Below, in pieces: positions 32,991 through 41,859 of a stretch of 64,000 bases of DNA; positions within the stretch are counted from its first letter, which is position 1; each line of letters opens with the position of its first letter. Made by a program: the position numbers and the translations under genes. Under the pieces are notes generated by a model. The model had not been told where the DNA came from. It did not search any database and saw only the letters and a program-made list of their open reading frames with translations. This stretch comes from Chondrinema litorale (GTDB lineage Bacteria > Bacteroidota > Bacteroidia > Cytophagales > Flammeovirgaceae): the NCBI RefSeq assembly GCF_026250525.1, contig NZ_CP111044.1, forward strand, positions 372,001 through 436,000, in the 5' to 3' direction.

Positions 32991-35620
32991 TGAATGCTCA
33001 ACCTCCAAAGCAAGCACTTAAATTTCTCCGTTGGTTTTGCCGAGAAGACTTTCTCGACGAAATCGAAGGGGACTTGATCGAGATTTTTGAAATGCACTAT
33101 GAGCAAAACCCTAAACATGCAATCCGAAGTTTTTGGTGGCAAGTGCTTTTACATTTCAGACCAGACTATATTAAATCTTTCAATTTCATACAATTTTTAA
33201 TCTATCAAAATATGCTTCATATCAATTTTAAAATAGCTTGGCGCCATATTACCAAAAAGAAATTGTATTCTATTATCAATATTACAGGCTTAGGGGTAGG
33301 AATAGCTAGCTGTCTGCTTATCTTACTTTATATCCAGTTTGAACTCTCCTACGATCAATACCACACAAAATTAAATGATATTTACCGGGTATTGCATGCC
33401 TATAAACCAATAGAAAAGAAGAACATGGAAACCCAACCTGAAGAGTTTCAAGTTTGGGGGAATGCGCCTATTGCAGAAGCTATGTCTAGAGATTTTCCTG
33501 AGGTAGAAAGCATATTCCAGTTTACTAGCCCCGCCAACTTCTTGTTTCAATATAAAGAAAAGATTTTTCAAGAAGATAACATGATATTTGCAGACTCCAA
33601 CGCTTTTCAGATGTTCAGTTGGAAAATGCTTCAAGGTGATCCACTCACTGCGCTAGATGAACCTTATAACATCGTATTAACGGAAGACATTGCTAATAAA
33701 TATTTTGGGAATGAAGACCCCTTAGGCAAAACCATTATTGTGGATGAGAATGACACCTATACGGTGTCTGGAGTCATGGAAAATGTTCCAGACAATTCTC
33801 ACTTTACTTTTGATGGATTGGTATCTATGTCCACTTTTCGTAAGTATAGACCTGGCATTTTCGCGAATTGGGGTTATGTAGATTTTTACACTTACTTTAC
33901 CTTATACGATAAATCACAATTGTCAAACATTGAAGCAAAAGCAGATGAATTTACACAAAAATATACAGGCAATTGGGACCAAACCCATTATGTAATTGCC
34001 TTTGAACCTATGACTGATGCTTACTTACATTCAAAAGCTGGTCGCCAACCCGGTGACACAGGGAGTTTATCTAACTTGTACATTTTTGCATCCATAGCTT
34101 TATTTATATTGTTGATTGCTTGTATTAACTTTATCAATCTTTCTACTTCTCGTTCATTAGAAAGGGCTAAAGAGGTAGGAATCAGAAAAGTTGCTGGAGC
34201 TGTAAAAACTACTTTAACAGTTCAGTTTTTGACTGAATACATTTTATTGACTTTTTTATCTCTACTACTCGCTTTAATTCTAGTGGTAGCTTTTGCCCCG
34301 ATATTACAAGATTTAATAGGCAAACCTATAAACTACCAAATCTTATTTAGCTGGCAAATACTGCCTATATTGTTAGTTGCTACTATTTTAATCGGACTAC
34401 TTGCAGGTTCTTATCCAGCGTGGTTACTATCAAAATTTAGTCCTGCTACAGTTTTAAAAGGGATATTTAGAAACTCAAACAAGGGTATTGCTTTAAGAAA
34501 AGTCTTGGTGGTTTTCCAATTTAGTTTATCCATTGCCTTAATGATTGGTACTTCCATTGTTTTATCTCAATTAGAATTCTTACAAAACAAAGATCTAGGC
34601 TTTGATAAAGAACAAATGTTGATTTTAGATTTCGGTTGGGATAACAAGGTTCAACAACAGATAGAAGCCATAGAGCAATCTTTTCTAGCGCATCCTAATG
34701 TAACCGCAGTATCTGCCTCAAGAGCGGTTCCGGGTGATTTTTTACCCAATGCAGGTACTACTATTGAAAATGCTCAAGGTGAAATGATGATGTACAGCCC
34801 TACTATTTATGAAATAGATCAAACGTTTATTCAGAACTATAATATTGAAATGGCCGCTGGTAGACCATTTTCTATTGATTTTCCTTCAGATTCAGTTAGT
34901 TCATTGATTTTAAATGAAACCGCAGCAACATTGTGGGGATATGAAGACCCCAAAGAAATGATTGGTAAACCTTTTGATCAATGGGGCAAAAAAGGGATTG
35001 TAGTAGGTGTAGTAAAAGATTTCAACTATCAATCTCTACACAGAGAGGTAGAACCACTTTCGCTGCGATTCGAACCTTACAGTTTAAGAAAATTTTCTAT
35101 TAGAGTAAAACCACAGGAGATTAGAAAAACACTAGCAGACCTAGAAGAAACGTGGAAAGAACTCATACCACACCGACCTTTTGTTTATACCTTTTTGGAC
35201 GATAGTTTCAATAAACAATACCAAGCTGATAACAGGTTTAGCAAAATATTCGGAATATTTACCAGTATAGCCATCTTTATTGCTTGCTTAGGACTCTTTG
35301 GTTTAACTGCTTATACAACTAGTCAAAGAACTAAAGAAATCGGAATTAGAAAAGTACTAGGTGCATCAGTATTACAAATTATAACCTTACTTTCTACTGG
35401 ATTTATCAAACTATTTTTGATCTCTCTGATAATTGCCATTCCTGCTGCTTGGTATTTTATGGCCAAATGGCTCGATACTTTTGCCTATCAAATCGGTATG
35501 AACGTTTTCATTTTTGCTCTTGCAGGCTTTCTGGCTTTAACCATAGCTTTAATAACTATCAGCTGGCAATCATTAAAAGCAGCCATTGCCAATCCTATTG
35601 ATAGTTTAAGGTCAGAATAG
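32990..35620 (+). CDS. FtsX/MacB-type ABC transporter permease with PadR-linked prefix
   Basis: 876 residues. Residues 1-75 form the permease prefix domain (LKFLRWFCREDFLDEIEGDL) found in permeases encoded next to PadR. The first membrane helix and MacB_PCD periplasmic domain follow (SIINITGLGVGIASCLLILL, then the long periplasmic part). Two FtsX modules of membrane helices come next (about 365-500 and 760-870), each preceded by E-(V/I)-GIRK-V-(A/L)-GA. A second periplasmic domain lies between them. No ATPase is encoded next to it, so it must use one from elsewhere. Such permeases move lipids, peptides or antimicrobials, or act by mechanotransmission. Confidence 0.93.
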   Translation: MNAQPPKQALKFLRWFCREDFLDEIEGDLIEIFEMHYEQNPKHAIRSFWWQVLLHFRPDYIKSFNFIQFLIYQNMLHINFKIAWRHITKKKLYSIINITGLGVGIASCLLILLYIQFELSYDQYHTKLNDIYRVLHAYKPIEKKNMETQPEEFQVWGNAPIAEAMSRDFPEVESIFQFTSPANFLFQYKEKIFQEDNMIFADSNAFQMFSWKMLQGDPLTALDEPYNIVLTEDIANKYFGNEDPLGKTIIVDENDTYTVSGVMENVPDNSHFTFDGLVSMSTFRKYRPGIFANWGYVDFYTYFTLYDKSQLSNIEAKADEFTQKYTGNWDQTHYVIAFEPMTDAYLHSKAGRQPGDTGSLSNLYIFASIALFILLIACINFINLSTSRSLERAKEVGIRKVAGAVKTTLTVQFLTEYILLTFLSLLLALILVVAFAPILQDLIGKPINYQILFSWQILPILLVATILIGLLAGSYPAWLLSKFSPATVLKGIFRNSNKGIALRKVLVVFQFSLSIALMIGTSIVLSQLEFLQNKDLGFDKEQMLILDFGWDNKVQQQIEAIEQSFLAHPNVTAVSASRAVPGDFLPNAGTTIENAQGEMMMYSPTIYEIDQTFIQNYNIEMAAGRPFSIDFPSDSVSSLILNETAATLWGYEDPKEMIGKPFDQWGKKGIVVGVVKDFNYQSLHREVEPLSLRFEPYSLRKFSIRVKPQEIRKTLADLEETWKELIPHRPFVYTFLDDSFNKQYQADNRFSKIFGIFTSIAIFIACLGLFGLTAYTTSQRTKEIGIRKVLGASVLQIITLLSTGFIKLFLISLIIAIPAAWYFMAKWLDTFAYQIGMNVFIFALAGFLALTIALITISWQSLKAAIANPIDSLRSE

Positions 35621-35705
35621 CATATGCCAACAAGTTTCTCCAATGGCTTTACCCTCAATGAGATTGAATGGAAATTTTTAATATGCTTTTCAGGAAAAAA
35701 TGAAA

Positions 35706-35740
35706 TGTATCACACTGAAAGTATATTTCAGTGTGATACA
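35706..35740 (+). terminator. 15-bp perfect hairpin downstream of the permease
   Basis: tgtatcacactgaaa (35706-35720) pairs perfectly with tttcagtgtgataca (35726-35740) across a 5-nt loop. It lies 86 bases after the permease stop. No U-tract follows directly. It is a likely terminator or 3' stabilising hairpin. Confidence 0.6.
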
Positions 35741-35776
35741 ATACTCGTTTCATTAGTTAATGTACCACTTGTAATT

Positions 35777-35798
35777 GCAACAACAGTACTGTTGTTGC
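35777..35798. repeat. 22-bp perfect palindrome
   Basis: The 22 bases from gcaacaacagt to actgttgttgc are a perfect palindrome without a spacer, 36 bases past the previous hairpin, in an intergenic region. It could be a protein-binding site or cruciform-forming element. The rest of 35621-36160 holds no gene I can support. Confidence 0.5.
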
Positions 35799-36160
35799 TA
35801 AATGTGCCGAAGCGCCAATACTAGGCTAGTAAGTATGCCGAAAACAAAAAGGTATTAAAAAAAGCTTATTTCTTCAAATAGGAATTACTATGCTTTAGCC
35901 AGCAAATTATATGTCAAGCCTATGGATTTTAACTTGGTGTTACAAAATTAGTGAATCGTCCTACTCACTATTTAAGAAATAAAAACTCATATATAATTTC
36001 CTTGTATGCTAAACTAAAACTTATTCTATAAAAGAATATAAATCACACATCCCCTCAATAAACAATCTGGTACTCAACCCTGATTTATTAAATAACTTCC
36101 CTACTTTTGAAATTGAAATGTACTATTGCGATTCAATAAACAATTTTGTGAAAATATTTA

Positions 36161-36508
36161 ATGACTATGTCTGAAAACATGAAACCTTGTCCACAATGTA
36201 AATCTCCTTATGGATATTTTTTAAGTGAAGAATTATATTCATGCCCTGAGTGCGGATTTGAATGGAACCCAGAAGAACAGCTAGAAGAAGGAGCATTAGT
36301 GGTAAAAGATGCCAATGGCAATGTATTACAAGATGGAGATTCTGTAATTATTGTTAAAAATTTACCAGTAAAAGGATCTTCGGCTCCAATTAAAGCCGGA
36401 ACTAAAGTAAAAAAAATCCGCCTAACTGAAGGAGATCATAATATTGACTGTAAAATAGATGGATTTGGTGCTATGGCTTTAAAATCTGAATTTGTAAAAA
36501 AGGCTTAA
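36161..36508 (+). CDS. yjdM: YjdM/PhnA-type zinc-ribbon protein
   Basis: 115 residues. The N-terminus has a zinc ribbon with two CxxC knuckles (KPCPQCKSPY and YSCPECGFEW, about residues 8-36). The C-terminal PhnA domain is a small beta-barrel (VVKDANGNVLQDGDSVIIVKNLPVKG, then GTKVKKIRL, HNIDCKIDGFGAMALKSEFVKK). This is the full length of the YjdM family, once called PhnA, whose biochemical function is not settled. It stands alone on the plus strand, with a long AT-rich leader. Confidence 0.93.
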   Translation: MTMSENMKPCPQCKSPYGYFLSEELYSCPECGFEWNPEEQLEEGALVVKDANGNVLQDGDSVIIVKNLPVKGSSAPIKAGTKVKKIRLTEGDHNIDCKIDGFGAMALKSEFVKKA

Positions 36509-36961
36509 TTTTTAAATAAATAGCTGGTTAAATTTCTATTCAATTCTACGAGAACTGTTACAATACATTTCTCAAAAGACTAAAACTAAATACATTTTTC
36601 TGAGGCTTTGTAAGTGTGGATGTTATTTTTTTTATACAAAATTTATAAATGACATTCACACTTTTCATATTAATAAGCGATATACAGTTAATACAAGACT
36701 ATTCCTGATTTTTTAGAATAATAATAATCTTACTTGTTTAATTGTAAGATTGTCAAGGCCTGATGCTTAAAAGTCCCCAATTAACTGAGTCAGTCGACAA
36801 CTTAGATAAAGATATTAATACTATTGAGTCATCGATTATTCAAAGCTATCTCTCTTTATTACTAAAAAAGGTCTAGCCTACATTGTTAGTCCACCTGAAA
36901 ATTAGGATCTTTAATATAACACATACAATGTGTACAAGCATTTTATATAAATCTTGACAGA
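36509..36961. other. intergenic, one doubtful 37-codon ORF
   Basis: The 450 bases hold no recognisable gene or RNA. One ATG frame at 36763-36876 encodes 37 residues (MLKSPQLTESVDNLDKDI at the start, a hydrophobic SYLSLLLKK end). It may be a small protein but has no supporting evidence apart from being open. Confidence 0.25.
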
Positions 36962-38182
36962 ATGAAAGATCTATTAAACCTAGAAGTTATTACTAAGACC
37001 ATGGATGATTTGCCTATTGGTGTTGGTATATTTCAAGTGCAGGATCCGAATGACTTAAAAAGTATTCGCTACATTTTTATGAACAAAATCATTCTGTATG
37101 AAATGAGAAAGGAAAGAGAGGAGGTATTTGGCAAATTGATAATTGAAGTAGCCCCTGAAGCATATGAGCATAAAGTAGGATTGCAGGTTATTGAAACTTA
37201 CAGAAATGTAGCTGTGGATGGAGGCAGTGTAAATTTGGGTATGGTTGAATACTCAAATGAAGAGGTAGCAGGTATGTATGAATGCTCTGTACATCATATT
37301 CAAGACAATTACATTTACGTAATGCTTAGAAATGTAACTGAATTAGATCAATCAAGGAAAGAATTGGCTGAAGTAAACAGAGAGCTTGAAGAAAGAGTTA
37401 AGCAACGCACAACACAATTGGAGCAATCGAGGAGAGAATTAGTAGAGATTAATAAAAGCCTTGAAAAAAGAGTTCGGCAACGTACAGCAATGTTGGAGCA
37501 AAAGAACAAAGAACTGGAACAATTTGCTTACATCGCTTCACACGATTTACAGGAGCCGCTACGTACCATTTCCAACTACATTCAGGTGATTAACGAAGAT
37601 TTTGAATTCAATCTAAGTGAGGAAGTCATTAATTATCTACAATCAATAAACAAATCTACTGAAAGGATGAAAATCCTTGTCTCCGCATTGTTGGACTTTT
37701 CAAGGTTAGGACGTAACAGAAAACTTGCTGATGTAGATACAAAAAAAATTGTAACCGAGGTAATTGACGATTTGCATCAACTAATCCAATTAACAAATGC
37801 TAACCTAAAGGTGGGCAACTTACCAAAATTGCATGCTTATGAAACAGAATTGCGACAAACATTTCAAAACCTAATATCAAACGCAATAAAATTTCGAAAA
37901 GAAAATCACGATCCTGAAATTCAAATAAACTATAAAGAATTAGAAAACCATCATCAATTCTCTATTTCTGATAATGGTATTGGCATTGCAGCAGAACATA
38001 TCGACCGCATTTTTTATATCTTTCAAAAACTACATTTAGACAAAAAATATGGAGGATATGGCATAGGTCTGGCAAATTGTAAGAAAATTGTTGAGATACA
38101 TAGCGGTACTATTTGGGTAGAATCTCAAACAGGAAAAGGAAGCACCTTTTATTTTACTATATCCAAACAACTAGAAATATGA
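36962..38182 (+). CDS. cytoplasmic PAS-like histidine kinase
   Basis: 406 residues without membrane segments. Residues 1-125 form a PAS-like sensor (DDLPIGVGIFQVQDP, RYIFMNKIILYEM). Next come two near-identical 27-residue coiled-coil units (RKELAEVNRELEERVKQRT, then RRELVEINKSLEKRVRQRT). HisKA follows with the acceptor His near 194 (FAYIASHDLQEPLRTISNYI), then HATPase_c (NLISNAIKFRKEN, DNGIGIA, GGYGIGLANCKKIV). The ASHDLQEPLR box is the kind found in phytochrome-like and PAS kinases. No response regulator is adjacent, so it is an orphan kinase here. Confidence 0.92.
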   Translation: MKDLLNLEVITKTMDDLPIGVGIFQVQDPNDLKSIRYIFMNKIILYEMRKEREEVFGKLIIEVAPEAYEHKVGLQVIETYRNVAVDGGSVNLGMVEYSNEEVAGMYECSVHHIQDNYIYVMLRNVTELDQSRKELAEVNRELEERVKQRTTQLEQSRRELVEINKSLEKRVRQRTAMLEQKNKELEQFAYIASHDLQEPLRTISNYIQVINEDFEFNLSEEVINYLQSINKSTERMKILVSALLDFSRLGRNRKLADVDTKKIVTEVIDDLHQLIQLTNANLKVGNLPKLHAYETELRQTFQNLISNAIKFRKENHDPEIQINYKELENHHQFSISDNGIGIAAEHIDRIFYIFQKLHLDKKYGGYGIGLANCKKIVEIHSGTIWVESQTGKGSTFYFTISKQLEI

Positions 38183-38348
38183 TAGAATAACTATATTGTT
38201 GTTGGTAATTGGAGAACCATATAGCTATTAAAGCTGGTTAGTGCGAGTACGTAATTGCAACAGTTAGCCATTAAAGTTATATTTAACTACCTATAAATGT
38301 GAAACTAAGCACCATCGTGATTCATTAATACAGTAGTTAATTTTAAAA

Positions 38349-39299
38349 ATGAAAAATATTGGTATCATTATCTTTTTAGGGCTTTTGGCTTTCTCTTGCC
38401 TTAATCATCATAAAGATGAGGTCTTAATAGTAGATAGTTTACCGATAAAAAAAGCTGAATATCAAAAGAGAATAGTAGGGCAATTATCTGGTGAGTTTAC
38501 CTTATCGAACAATACATTTATTAAAAGTCGATGGTCTAAGCAAGAAAGAACTCTTGCTAAAATTTATTTAAAAGAATTAATTCAGTCCTTAAATATTAGC
38601 TCTAAAGAACATAACTATACCTCCCCCAACCTAAACCCAGCTATCGATTTAATTTTGGAACCCTTTAAAGGCACAAATCTCTATGGCATTCTACCTGCTA
38701 CTAATAACAATAAAGAATATGTTATTCTTGGGGCACACTATGATACAGGAAAGCGAGGTGCACCAGGAGCAATTGATAATGCCACAGGAATAGCTTTAAT
38801 ATATAGTGTGGTAAAAGAGCTTGCAAAAAGAAAAATTCGGAACAAAAATATCATCCTTGTTTTTTTTGATCAAGAAGAAGAAGAACTAATTGGGAGCAAA
38901 GCTTTTGCTAAGCATTTGAAGAAAATGAAGTTGGATATCCACTCGATACATTGTTTCGATATGGTTGGCTGGGATTCAGATAAAGATAATGCAATGGAAA
39001 TATACTCAGGGTCTAAGTCTTTGATAGGTATTTATAAATCTGTGGCAAACCGCAACAATATTCCTTTGAAGGATATTATTATCAATCCAGTTGGGTATAA
39101 CAGAAACGCTACTGATTTTGATGCTTTCGTGCCTGCTGGCTTTAATGTAATAGGTGCTGGAGAATGTTACTACCACAAAGATTCTACTCCATTTAAAGAT
39201 ACTCCAAAAGACACTTTTGATACAGTAAATTTTCAATACCTATTATCTTGTTCTAATTTTATAGAGGAAGTTATAAAAGAAATTGTATCCTTACCATGA
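38349..39299 (+). CDS. M28-family zinc aminopeptidase lipoprotein
   Basis: 316 residues with a lipoprotein signal (MKNIGIIIFLGLLAFSC). The metal site of M28 peptidases is complete in outline: GAHYDTG (His near 129), AIDNATGIA (Asp near 142), the QEEEEL pair near 175, Asp in CFDMVGWD, and a late His in CYYHKDSTPF. These enzymes remove N-terminal residues from peptides in the periplasm or at the cell surface. The stop overlaps the next ORF by four bases, so it is coupled to a small membrane protein. Confidence 0.92.
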   Translation: MKNIGIIIFLGLLAFSCLNHHKDEVLIVDSLPIKKAEYQKRIVGQLSGEFTLSNNTFIKSRWSKQERTLAKIYLKELIQSLNISSKEHNYTSPNLNPAIDLILEPFKGTNLYGILPATNNNKEYVILGAHYDTGKRGAPGAIDNATGIALIYSVVKELAKRKIRNKNIILVFFDQEEEELIGSKAFAKHLKKMKLDIHSIHCFDMVGWDSDKDNAMEIYSGSKSLIGIYKSVANRNNIPLKDIIINPVGYNRNATDFDAFVPAGFNVIGAGECYYHKDSTPFKDTPKDTFDTVNFQYLLSCSNFIEEVIKEIVSLP

Positions 39300-39697
39300 A
39301 GCAAAAGAGATACTTCATTTATAAATTTAAAGCAAATTGGTTATATGCCACTATGCTAATAGCAACTTTACTGTTCTTTATTTACAAAGGAATAATTTAT
39401 GCTTTTATCGGTAGCTACACACCATTGTTAATTATCACTTCCGTTATTTCTTTATTCATTTTTGGTTTAAAAAAATCAAATAAAGCTCTTAAACGTATTC
39501 TTGGCTTTTGGGCCGTTCTAATAATACTATGGTCTATCACCAGATTATTATTTGGCTTTGTAAACATGTTTGTTAAACCCATACCAGAGGCTCATGTAAG
39601 TGCGCAACTCGGAATTACAGGTACTTTATTTAGTGCAATTTTCTTATTCTTCGGTATCTATTTATGGAGATACAAAAACAGGATATTGCTAAAATAA
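39296..39697 (+). CDS. small membrane protein coupled to the M28 peptidase
   Basis: 133 residues with a basic start (MKQKRYFIYKFKANW) and four membrane helices (TMLIATLLFFIYKG, YTPLLIITSVISLFIFGL, FWAVLIILWSITRLLFGF, GTLFSAIFLFFGIYLW). It has no known motif. It begins inside the stop of the M28 peptidase gene (ATGA), so the two are almost certainly co-expressed. The function is unknown. Confidence 0.7.
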   Translation: MKQKRYFIYKFKANWLYATMLIATLLFFIYKGIIYAFIGSYTPLLIITSVISLFIFGLKKSNKALKRILGFWAVLIILWSITRLLFGFVNMFVKPIPEAHVSAQLGITGTLFSAIFLFFGIYLWRYKNRILLK

Positions 39698-39907
39698 AAA
39701 AGGCTAATTCAATATGTGTTTTCCTGCTATATCAGCATTTGTTTCTATAGTATTTTAGTTTCATCCCCCCCCATTTACTCTAAATTTAATCAAAGGAAAC
39801 TGTACCTTTTTCTCAATTTGGTATTATGAAAATTAAAACATAATAACCTTGAACTCATGAGATCAAAAACAGTTATAAAACTACCTTGTCCTTTTGTCAA
39901 TAATTTA

Positions 39908-41560
39908 ATGTTCATAAGAAAATACATCATATTCTTTACAATTGGCTTGAGTTCATATTGTTATGGACAAGTTGAGAATTCTGCCCGTTTAGACTCATTA
40001 TTACAAAGTGCTGTTAATTCTAATATAGGCCCAGGTTTAACTGTGGGTATAGTAAAAAATGGTGAGCTCATCTACCATAATAGTTTTGGGAATGTGAACT
40101 TAGAATATGATATCCCTTTTAATGATTCTACGATATTTGATCTTGCTTCAGTAACAAAACAATTTACTTCTGCTTGTATCGGAATACTCGAAAATAAAAG
40201 AATGTTGTCTGTGAATGATGATGTGAGAAAATACATTCCTGAACTAACTTTCTATCAAGATACGATTAGAATCAAACACCTTCTTAATCACACAAGTGGC
40301 ATTAGAAATCATAATGTATTACTAGATTTAATGGGATTCGATTTTGCTCACCAAGGATATACCAACGAAATGATTGAAGAATTGATGTTTCGTCAAAATG
40401 GAGTCAATAACCTGCCAGGTGAAAAAATGCTATATTCTAACACAAATTATGTTTTATTGGCACTTATTGTAAAAAGAGTATCAGGGATGAAGATTCATGA
40501 GTTTGCACAAAAAGAGTTGTTCGAACCACTGAAAATGACTAACTCATTTTATAGAAATGATATGAATGCAATCATTAAAAACAGAACATATTCTTACTAC
40601 AAAACAAAAGATGGATTCAAACAAAGCAATTCCCTATCACTTTGTGTAGGCGCAGGAGGAATGAAAAGTACTATAAGTGATCTGGCTAAATGGTCTCAAG
40701 TGTTTTTAGATTCTGCTCATCAGTATTTCTATTTGAGTAAGTTCATTACCCACACAGATAAGCTGATTAATGGTTTGGATATGAAACATGCTAGAGGGAT
40801 GTTTGTATCGCCTTATAAAGGATATTATACCTATAATCATAGCGGTAGAGACATAGGAATGCGCTCTCAATTTATTTGTCTACCCGAACTTAACTTGGCA
40901 GTAATAGTTTATTCTAACTCCAATTCTATTAATGCTGTAGATATTTCTTATCAGATTTTGGATTTATTTATAGATAAAATACCTGAAGCAAACGAGAAAA
41001 CAGAGACATATGCACACAGAAAAGATGAGCTTAAAAAGTATGTTGGGACTTATCAGGAGCTCAATAGCGATATGAAAATGCAGGTATTTGTTGAGAACGA
41101 TACATTAAAAGCAAAAAGTAGTTTAGGTAATCAGGCAGTTCCGCTCAAATCAAGCAGTACTACTAGTTTTCAACGTTTTGATAACCCTTCTGTTAAACAC
41201 ATTTTCCTTTCAGATAAAGATTCTAAAGTAAGCATGCAAGTTGATTTCGGCGGAGCTATTTTTTACTTTGAAACAATTAAACTAGACCCTAATCCTAATA
41301 AAAATTTAAAAGATTATGTAGGAGATTATTTCTCTAAAGAGCTAAATGTAACCTATTTACTTTCTATAAAAGATACTTTCCTATCCTTAGACTATCCCAA
41401 CAATCAAGAAATAGCATTAATTGAAGGGCAAAAAGATGTATTTGGTTCAAATCGGAGAACTAAATATTCATTCTGTAGAAATGATAAAGGTGAAATAGTG
41501 AGTTTCAAAGTGGCTTCTGAGGGCACAGTTAATAATATCCTATTTGAAAAGATAAAGTAA
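39908..41560 (+). CDS. beta-lactamase-family serine hydrolase (S12)
   Basis: Serine hydrolase of the penicillin-binding/class C beta-lactamase fold. I start at 39908 because it gives a signal peptide (MFIRKYIIFFTIGLSSYCYG). The frame is open from an ATG at 39857. Motifs: SVTK (Ser near 81 in LASVTKQFTS), the Tyr box YSNTNY near 175, and HSGRDIG near 310 in place of KTG. A C-terminal lipocalin-like extension of about 180 residues follows (KKYVGTYQELNSDMKMQVF). It is likely a secreted esterase or peptidase. It stands alone, between the M28 operon and the GAF protein. Confidence 0.9.
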   Translation: MFIRKYIIFFTIGLSSYCYGQVENSARLDSLLQSAVNSNIGPGLTVGIVKNGELIYHNSFGNVNLEYDIPFNDSTIFDLASVTKQFTSACIGILENKRMLSVNDDVRKYIPELTFYQDTIRIKHLLNHTSGIRNHNVLLDLMGFDFAHQGYTNEMIEELMFRQNGVNNLPGEKMLYSNTNYVLLALIVKRVSGMKIHEFAQKELFEPLKMTNSFYRNDMNAIIKNRTYSYYKTKDGFKQSNSLSLCVGAGGMKSTISDLAKWSQVFLDSAHQYFYLSKFITHTDKLINGLDMKHARGMFVSPYKGYYTYNHSGRDIGMRSQFICLPELNLAVIVYSNSNSINAVDISYQILDLFIDKIPEANEKTETYAHRKDELKKYVGTYQELNSDMKMQVFVENDTLKAKSSLGNQAVPLKSSSTTSFQRFDNPSVKHIFLSDKDSKVSMQVDFGGAIFYFETIKLDPNPNKNLKDYVGDYFSKELNVTYLLSIKDTFLSLDYPNNQEIALIEGQKDVFGSNRRTKYSFCRNDKGEIVSFKVASEGTVNNILFEKIK

Positions 41561-41644
41561 TTTTAACTAATAAGTTTAAACACTCACTATTTGTAAGGGG
41601 TTGATTCATCAATTAAGTTTTTTATTTATGTATCCTCTATTTTA

Positions 41645-41663
41645 CTTAGAAGTTGTTTAAAGT
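41645..41663 (+). repeat. solo end similar to the MITE at 5.6 kb
   Basis: cttagaagttgtttaaagt differs in one position from the left end of the MITE including its target bases (5594-5612). No matching right end was found in 41664-41860, so this is a lone end or a coincidence. The rest of the 300-base gap has no gene. Confidence 0.4.
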
Positions 41664-41859
41664 TTGAAAGACATAAAGAAGTATGCTCAAAATCGATTAG
41701 TTTGTTGGTGTTTGACTATCAAGAACTATTCAATATGAGCATTTAAAGTTAAATATCAAGTAAAAAAAAGAATTTGATATGCACTTACTTTTATAATATT
41801 TGATAAGGAATCTAAATCAGCTAACTTTAGTTAAGTACATTACTAAACATTAAATCGAA

